A stretch of 10,299 nt of DNA from contig RBKG01000162.1 in the NCBI GenBank assembly GCA_003640335.1, positions 1-10,299 of the forward strand. Reading direction: 5' to 3'. The notes under the pieces are model-generated. The model ran no database searches. It was given only the letters and a program-made list of their open reading frames with translations, and was not told the origin of the DNA. Source of the DNA: Porphyromonas sp. Lineage in GTDB: Bacteria; Bacteroidota; Bacteroidia; Bacteroidales; Porphyromonadaceae. Position numbers and translations under genes: made by a program. Of the stretch, positions 6,519-10,299 are shown one piece after another (positions within the stretch are counted from its first letter, which is position 1; each line of letters begins with the position of its first letter).

Positions 6519-7994
6519 ATGGAACATCCACTCTTTATCTATAATACCCTTACCCGTACTAAGGAACAGTTTATCCCACTACAAGCACCAAACGTCGGCA
6601 TGTATGTATGCGGTCCTACTGTTTATGGTGATGGGCACTTGGGACACGCTCGTCCAGCGATTACTTTTGACCTTCTTTATCGGTATTTGATGCACCTCGG
6701 ATATAAAGTTCGTTATGTGCGCAACATCACTGATGTTGGTCACCTTGAACATGATGCAGACGAAGGTGAAGATAAGATTGCGAAAAAAGCGCGCTTAGAA
6801 CAGCTCGAACCCATGGAAGTGGTACAATATTATCTTAATAGATACCACAAAGCAATGGAGCGTTTAGGGGTATTACCTCCAAGTATAGAACCAATGGCAT
6901 CAGGGCATATCATTGAACAAATCGCTCTTACCAAGCAAATACTTGAAGCTGGCTTTGCTTACGAGAGTGAAGGGTCTATTTACTTTGATGTACGCAAATA
7001 TGATGAAGTCTATGGTTATGGCAAACTAAGTGGACGAAACATTGAAGACATGCAGCACACCACAAGAGAACTCGATGGTGTGAGTGAGAAACGCTTCCCT
7101 CTAGACTTTGCTCTTTGGAAAAAAGCCCAACCAGAGCATATCATGCGCTGGCCTAGTCCTTGGGGCGAAGGGTTCCCAGGCTGGCATGCAGAATGCACTG
7201 CCATGGGAAGGAAGTATCTGGGTGAAGAGTTTGACATTCATGGAGGAGGAATGGACCTAGTTTTCCCTCATCACGAATGTGAAATAGCCCAAGCTGTTGC
7301 ATCTCAAGATGGTCACGAGATGGTACGCTATTGGATGCATAATAATATGATTACCATCGCAGGAAAGAAAATGGGCAAGAGCTTAGGTAATTTTATTACC
7401 CTAGACCAATTCTTTACGGGAGAACATGAACTACTTTCTCAAGCTTACTCTCCTATGGTAATTCGTTTCTTTATACTTGGAGCACACTACCGTAGCACTG
7501 TAGACTTTAGCAATGAAGCTCTACAAGCCTCAGAAAAGGGTCTACAGAGACTACTTGATGCTGCTCAGCTCCTTGAAGGGCTAAAAGCTAGTGACAACTC
7601 TAGTACAGATATTTCTGCTTTCCGCGAGAATTGCTACAAAGCTCTCAACGATGACCTTAATAGTCCAATTGTGATTGCAGAACTATTTGAGATGAGTCGC
7701 ATTATCAATAGCGTACACTCTGGGCTTATTACTCTAAATGAAGCTGATCTTAATGAGTTAAAGAGCGTCTTTAAGCTGTTCTTCTTTGACCTGCTTGGAC
7801 TCTTTGACGAACGTCAAAGCGATAACAAAAGCGCACAAGCCTTTAGCGGAGCTGTAGACCTCCTCTTAGAGATACGCTCTACTGCTAAACAGAATAAGGA
7901 CTGGGCGACTAGCGACCACATTCGCAATCAACTCACAGCTTTAGGCTTTACGATTAAAGACACTAAAGACGGAGCTGAATGGAAACTTGGTTAA
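6519..7994 (+). CDS. cysS: Cysteinyl-tRNA synthetase
   Basis: This class I aminoacyl-tRNA synthetase charges tRNA-Cys with cysteine in the cytoplasm. The product is 491 residues, a little longer than E. coli CysRS. The class I signature is H-L-G-H (40-43, the HIGH motif) within [14 protein letters not shown], and K-M-G-K-S at 284-288 (KMSKS motif). The family's zinc-binding residues are all visible: Cys31 ([10 protein letters not shown]), Cys226 ([10 protein letters not shown]), and His251 and Glu255 in [10 protein letters not shown]. The spacing among the last three equals that of the E. coli enzyme. The [19 protein letters not shown] stretch (69-87) is also characteristic. The C-terminal third (about 340-491) is the helical DALR-type/anticodon-binding part and ends in DGAEWKLG. 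The ATG lies 32 nt after a good promoter. The glycosyltransferase gene starts 12 nt downstream, consistent with a shared transcript. Confidence 0.98.
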   Translation: MEHPLFIYNTLTRTKEQFIPLQAPNVGMYVCGPTVYGDGHLGHARPAITFDLLYRYLMHLGYKVRYVRNITDVGHLEHDADEGEDKIAKKARLEQLEPMEVVQYYLNRYHKAMERLGVLPPSIEPMASGHIIEQIALTKQILEAGFAYESEGSIYFDVRKYDEVYGYGKLSGRNIEDMQHTTRELDGVSEKRFPLDFALWKKAQPEHIMRWPSPWGEGFPGWHAECTAMGRKYLGEEFDIHGGGMDLVFPHHECEIAQAVASQDGHEMVRYWMHNNMITIAGKKMGKSLGNFITLDQFFTGEHELLSQAYSPMVIRFFILGAHYRSTVDFSNEALQASEKGLQRLLDAAQLLEGLKASDNSSTDISAFRENCYKALNDDLNSPIVIAELFEMSRIINSVHSGLITLNEADLNELKSVFKLFFFDLLGLFDERQSDNKSAQAFSGAVDLLLEIRSTAKQNKDWATSDHIRNQLTALGFTIKDTKDGAEWKLG

Positions 7995-8006
7995 GCTTAC
8001 AAGTAT

Positions 8007-8939
8007 ATGCTACTAAGTATTATTATTCCCGTATATAATCGTCCTTACGAAGTCGACGAATTGCTTTCTAGCCTAAAAAGACAGTCCTTCACGGACTACG
8101 AAGTCATCATAATAGAGGACGGCTCTGTATTTACAAGTGCTGATATCGTAGAGAAATACCGAGAAGACTTGCCCCTGCGTTATTTAGCCATTCCCAACGG
8201 AGGTCCTAGCCGAGCTCGTAACATAGGAGCGAAAGAAGCTCAAGGTGATTATCTTCTTATACTAGATTCCGACGTCGTCTTACCACCGAGTTACTTAAAT
8301 GCTGTTGCTGATGGCATAGCACAAACAGGCGCAGACGCCTTCGGGGGACCGGATGCAGCATCACCAGACTTTAGTCCTATGCAGAAAGCAGTTAATTTTG
8401 CTATGACTAGCTTCTTGACGACAGGCGGTATTCGTGGTGGCAGTGCAGATAGTATGGAGCAATTCAAACCTAGAAGCTTCAATATGGGGTGCAAACGAGA
8501 ACTCTATCTATCTCTAGGCGGATTCTCCGAGGATATGCGTTACGGAGAAGACATTGATTTTAGCCTAAGATTATTTGCTCATGGGGCTAAAGTTTTACTC
8601 TTCCCTCTAGCTGCAGTCTACCATAAACGCCGAGTAGACCTTTCCAAATTCTTCCGTCAAGTGATGCACTCGGGAGAAGCTCGTATAGATCTTGAGCGTA
8701 GACACCCTGGAAGTACTAAGCTTGTACATTACCTCCCAGCTCTATTCACTGTATTTTGTGCTGTTGCCCTCTTCATTAGTTACGGAAGAGGACTACTATT
8801 TCTTTATGCGCTTGCTATCCTAATCGTTTCGACGGGTATCAATCAAAGCATTTACGTTGGACTACTATCTATCGTAACAAGCTTTACGCAACTCATTGGC
8901 TATGGCTACGGCTTTATTAAAGCAAAGCTTATGAGCTGA
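8007..8939 (+). CDS. Family 2 glycosyltransferase with C-terminal membrane segments
   Basis: This 310-residue protein has a GT-A fold typical of GT2. SIIIPVYNRPYEVDELLSSL at 4-23 is the nucleotide-sugar-binding start, VIIIEDGS at 33-40 follows, and RARNIGAKEAQGDYLLILDSDV at 69-90 contains the D-S-D (87-89) metal/NDP-binding motif. F-N-M-G-C-K-R-E at 158-165 and G-G-F-S-E-D-M-R-Y-G-E-D-I-D-F at 171-185 carry the acidic pair (Glu181-Asp182) that includes the likely catalytic base. The C-terminal 70 residues form two or three hydrophobic helices (about 241-258, 262-278, 283-303), so the enzyme is probably anchored at the cytoplasmic face of the inner membrane. Its likely role is adding a sugar to a lipid-linked glycan or cell-surface polysaccharide; donor and acceptor cannot be read from sequence. 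It is 12 nt after cysS, with no functional link to it evident. No other polysaccharide gene is in view. Confidence 0.9.
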   Translation: MLLSIIIPVYNRPYEVDELLSSLKRQSFTDYEVIIIEDGSVFTSADIVEKYREDLPLRYLAIPNGGPSRARNIGAKEAQGDYLLILDSDVVLPPSYLNAVADGIAQTGADAFGGPDAASPDFSPMQKAVNFAMTSFLTTGGIRGGSADSMEQFKPRSFNMGCKRELYLSLGGFSEDMRYGEDIDFSLRLFAHGAKVLLFPLAAVYHKRRVDLSKFFRQVMHSGEARIDLERRHPGSTKLVHYLPALFTVFCAVALFISYGRGLLFLYALAILIVSTGINQSIYVGLLSIVTSFTQLIGYGYGFIKAKLMS

Positions 8940-8978
8940 TAAAACTAAACTTTCAACCAAAACCTACTTTTTTTAATC

Positions 8979-9797
8979 ATGGAAGCAGTTCTCAATACAC
9001 CATTTGACCAAGAACGCTTCTTGGACTTCTTACTTCATTTCGCTACTATGCAGACTAGCGTAGGGGTACAGACGTCTCGCATCGTACTCAACACGACGCG
9101 CATAGCAGAAGCCTATGGTTATAGTGTAACAATCATGCTCTTTCAGCGCAACGTGGCTATATCGATTATACCACGTTGCCCAGAAAAGGTTAAACTCTCA
9201 GAGTACCACAAACTTGCGCATACGACTACGGCCCTAACCCATCATAGTAGCCTCCCTCTTAACTTCCAGCTTAATGCAGAACTTACTCGCTTAAGCTGGT
9301 GGGCTAAAGACACCCGTCCTAGTTTAGAAGTTCTTGAGCGACGTTTTGAGGAAGTTCTAAATGCTCCACGTGTTAATCGTTGGCTCATACTTACTCTTAC
9401 GGGGCTTGCTAATGCGGCTTTTTGTCGCTTATTCAATGGGGACTTATGGGCTATGCTTTTTGTGTTTTTATCAACCCTCATAGGTTTTTACGCTCGTCAG
9501 GAGCTAAACAAAAGACACACCTATCACTATTTTGTGGTACTCGTCGCATCAGCACTTTCCTCAATGACGGCAGGATTACTCATCCTAACAGGACTGAGCT
9601 CAACCCCTCAAATAGCTCTTTCAACTAGTGTCCTTTACCTTATTCCAGGAGTACCTATCATCAATGGTATCATGGACTTCTTTGATGGATACATGATGAA
9701 TGGCATATCTCGACTCATGAATGCACTATTCATCGTAGGGAGCATCGCTATTGGGGTCAGCGTAACTGTCATTCTCTTAAACCAAAACATTCTCTAA
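8979..9797 (+). CDS. ThrE-family exporter, large subunit (YjjP-like, DUF1212)
   Basis: This 272-residue protein has a soluble N-terminal domain of about 130 residues (LDFLLHFATMQTSVGVQTSRI near 15-35, EAYGYSVTIMLFQR near 44-57). Five membrane helices follow (about 133-151, 155-173, 184-204, 211-230, 243-266). The segment LIPGVPIINGIMDFFDGYMM at 221-240 followed by NGISR matches the conserved LIPGVP-x-N-x-x-x-D-x-x-x-G signature of PF06738. In Corynebacterium, ThrE is one fused protein that exports threonine and serine. In many Gram-negative bacteria it is split into YjjP and YjjB, and the E. coli pair has been linked to succinate export. The substrate here is therefore uncertain. The partner gene begins 3 nt downstream, so the two surely form one complex. 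A 39-bp gap separates it from the glycosyltransferase gene; no clear promoter is seen there. Confidence 0.9.
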   Translation: MEAVLNTPFDQERFLDFLLHFATMQTSVGVQTSRIVLNTTRIAEAYGYSVTIMLFQRNVAISIIPRCPEKVKLSEYHKLAHTTTALTHHSSLPLNFQLNAELTRLSWWAKDTRPSLEVLERRFEEVLNAPRVNRWLILTLTGLANAAFCRLFNGDLWAMLFVFLSTLIGFYARQELNKRHTYHYFVVLVASALSSMTAGLLILTGLSSTPQIALSTSVLYLIPGVPIINGIMDFFDGYMMNGISRLMNALFIVGSIAIGVSVTVILLNQNIL

Positions 9798-9800
9798 GCT

Positions 9801-10289
9801 ATGAATATCCTCTGTGATGTTTTAATGGACGGACTATTGGCTGCAATTGCTGCCGTAGGTTTTGCTGCTATCTCCAATCCGCCTAAACAAAGTTTTCTTT
9901 ATGTCCCTATTCTTGCTGCGATAGGACACATGGTGCGTTTTTGTTTAATGCAATACCTTGATGCAGAGATTGCCTTTGCTACTTTTCTTGCGTCTATGTT
10001 AATCGGATTTATTTGTATTCCCTTTGCATACCGAGTACGTATTCCTAGTGAAGTTTTTTCTTTCCCCGCACTTCTCCCTATGATACCAGGCATGTATGCT
10101 TACCGAGCATTATTAGGAGCTCTCAATTTCATGAGAACGACTGATGAACTAGCTAGAGAAGCTTTTATTCCCATCATTTTTAGCAATGCTATCACTGCTA
10201 TTATGATTATGTTTGCACTAGGTGTCGGTGTAGCTACTCCTATCTTCCTTTTTTATCGACACTCTTTTCAAATGAATAAGACTCAATAA
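9801..10289 (+). CDS. ThrE-family exporter, small subunit (YjjB-like, ThrE_2)
   Basis: This 162-residue protein is nearly all membrane-embedded, with four or five helices (about 8-26, 31-50, 57-76, 85-108, 124-152). The segment RVRIPSEVFSFPALLPMIPG at 78-97 followed by MYAYRA matches the conserved P-x-x-x-F-x-x-P-A-x-x-P-M-I-P-G signature of PF12821, the C-terminal half of fused ThrE transporters. The length agrees with E. coli YjjB. It starts 3 nt after the stop of the YjjP-like gene, implying translational coupling and fixed stoichiometry of the two halves in the inner membrane. It ends 10 bp before the window edge, so its terminator and any further operon members are not visible. Confidence 0.9.
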   Translation: MNILCDVLMDGLLAAIAAVGFAAISNPPKQSFLYVPILAAIGHMVRFCLMQYLDAEIAFATFLASMLIGFICIPFAYRVRIPSEVFSFPALLPMIPGMYAYRALLGALNFMRTTDELAREAFIPIIFSNAITAIMIMFALGVGVATPIFLFYRHSFQMNKTQ

Positions 10290-10299
10290 GTCATTCTAT

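Overview
The window looks like chromosomal DNA of a Bacteroidota bacterium, most likely Porphyromonas or a close relative. Several points suggest this. There are two matches to the phylum's -7 promoter box TAnnTTTG, start sites mostly lack strong Shine-Dalgarno sequences, and base composition is moderately AT-rich. IspG is the long, insertion-containing form found in Bacteroidota, Chlamydia and plants. Secreted proteins have DUF1573 and small beta-barrel architectures. The genus is inferred from overall resemblance and was not checked by a search.

Left part (1-3298). The window opens inside the end of a small GNAT-type acetyltransferase gene on the + strand. A strong hairpin terminator follows, placed so that it can serve both this gene and the convergent gene beyond it. 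Three minus-strand genes come next. In transcription order they are a polytopic membrane protein with a degenerate Nudix-like cytoplasmic domain, an overlapping penicillin-binding protein 4 (dacB; D,D-carboxypeptidase/endopeptidase), and a small secreted DUF1573 protein with its own promoter. The dacB signal-peptide region contains a run of eight G that could act as a slippage switch.

Centre (3299-3797). A gene-poor, AT-rich region of about 500 bp separates the divergent minus-strand group from ispG. It contains four palindromic units repeated with an exact 22-bp period. This is the most unusual non-coding structure in the window.

Right part (3798-10299). All genes are on the + strand. IspG (isoprenoid precursor synthesis by the MEP pathway) is followed 17 nt later by an outer-membrane beta-barrel gene that ends at a hairpin terminator. 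After an unexplained inverted-repeat element and a good promoter comes cysS (cysteinyl-tRNA synthetase). A membrane-anchored family 2 glycosyltransferase follows 12 nt later, and then a two-gene exporter of the ThrE type (YjjP-like and YjjB-like halves, 3 nt apart).

Most of the window is housekeeping and envelope-related. I see no defence island, phage, IS element, CRISPR array, rRNA or tRNA, and no convincing new multi-gene system. The items most worth a second look are the 22-bp palindrome array, the membrane/Nudix-like protein coupled to dacB, the G8 tract in dacB, and the inverted repeat upstream of cysS.
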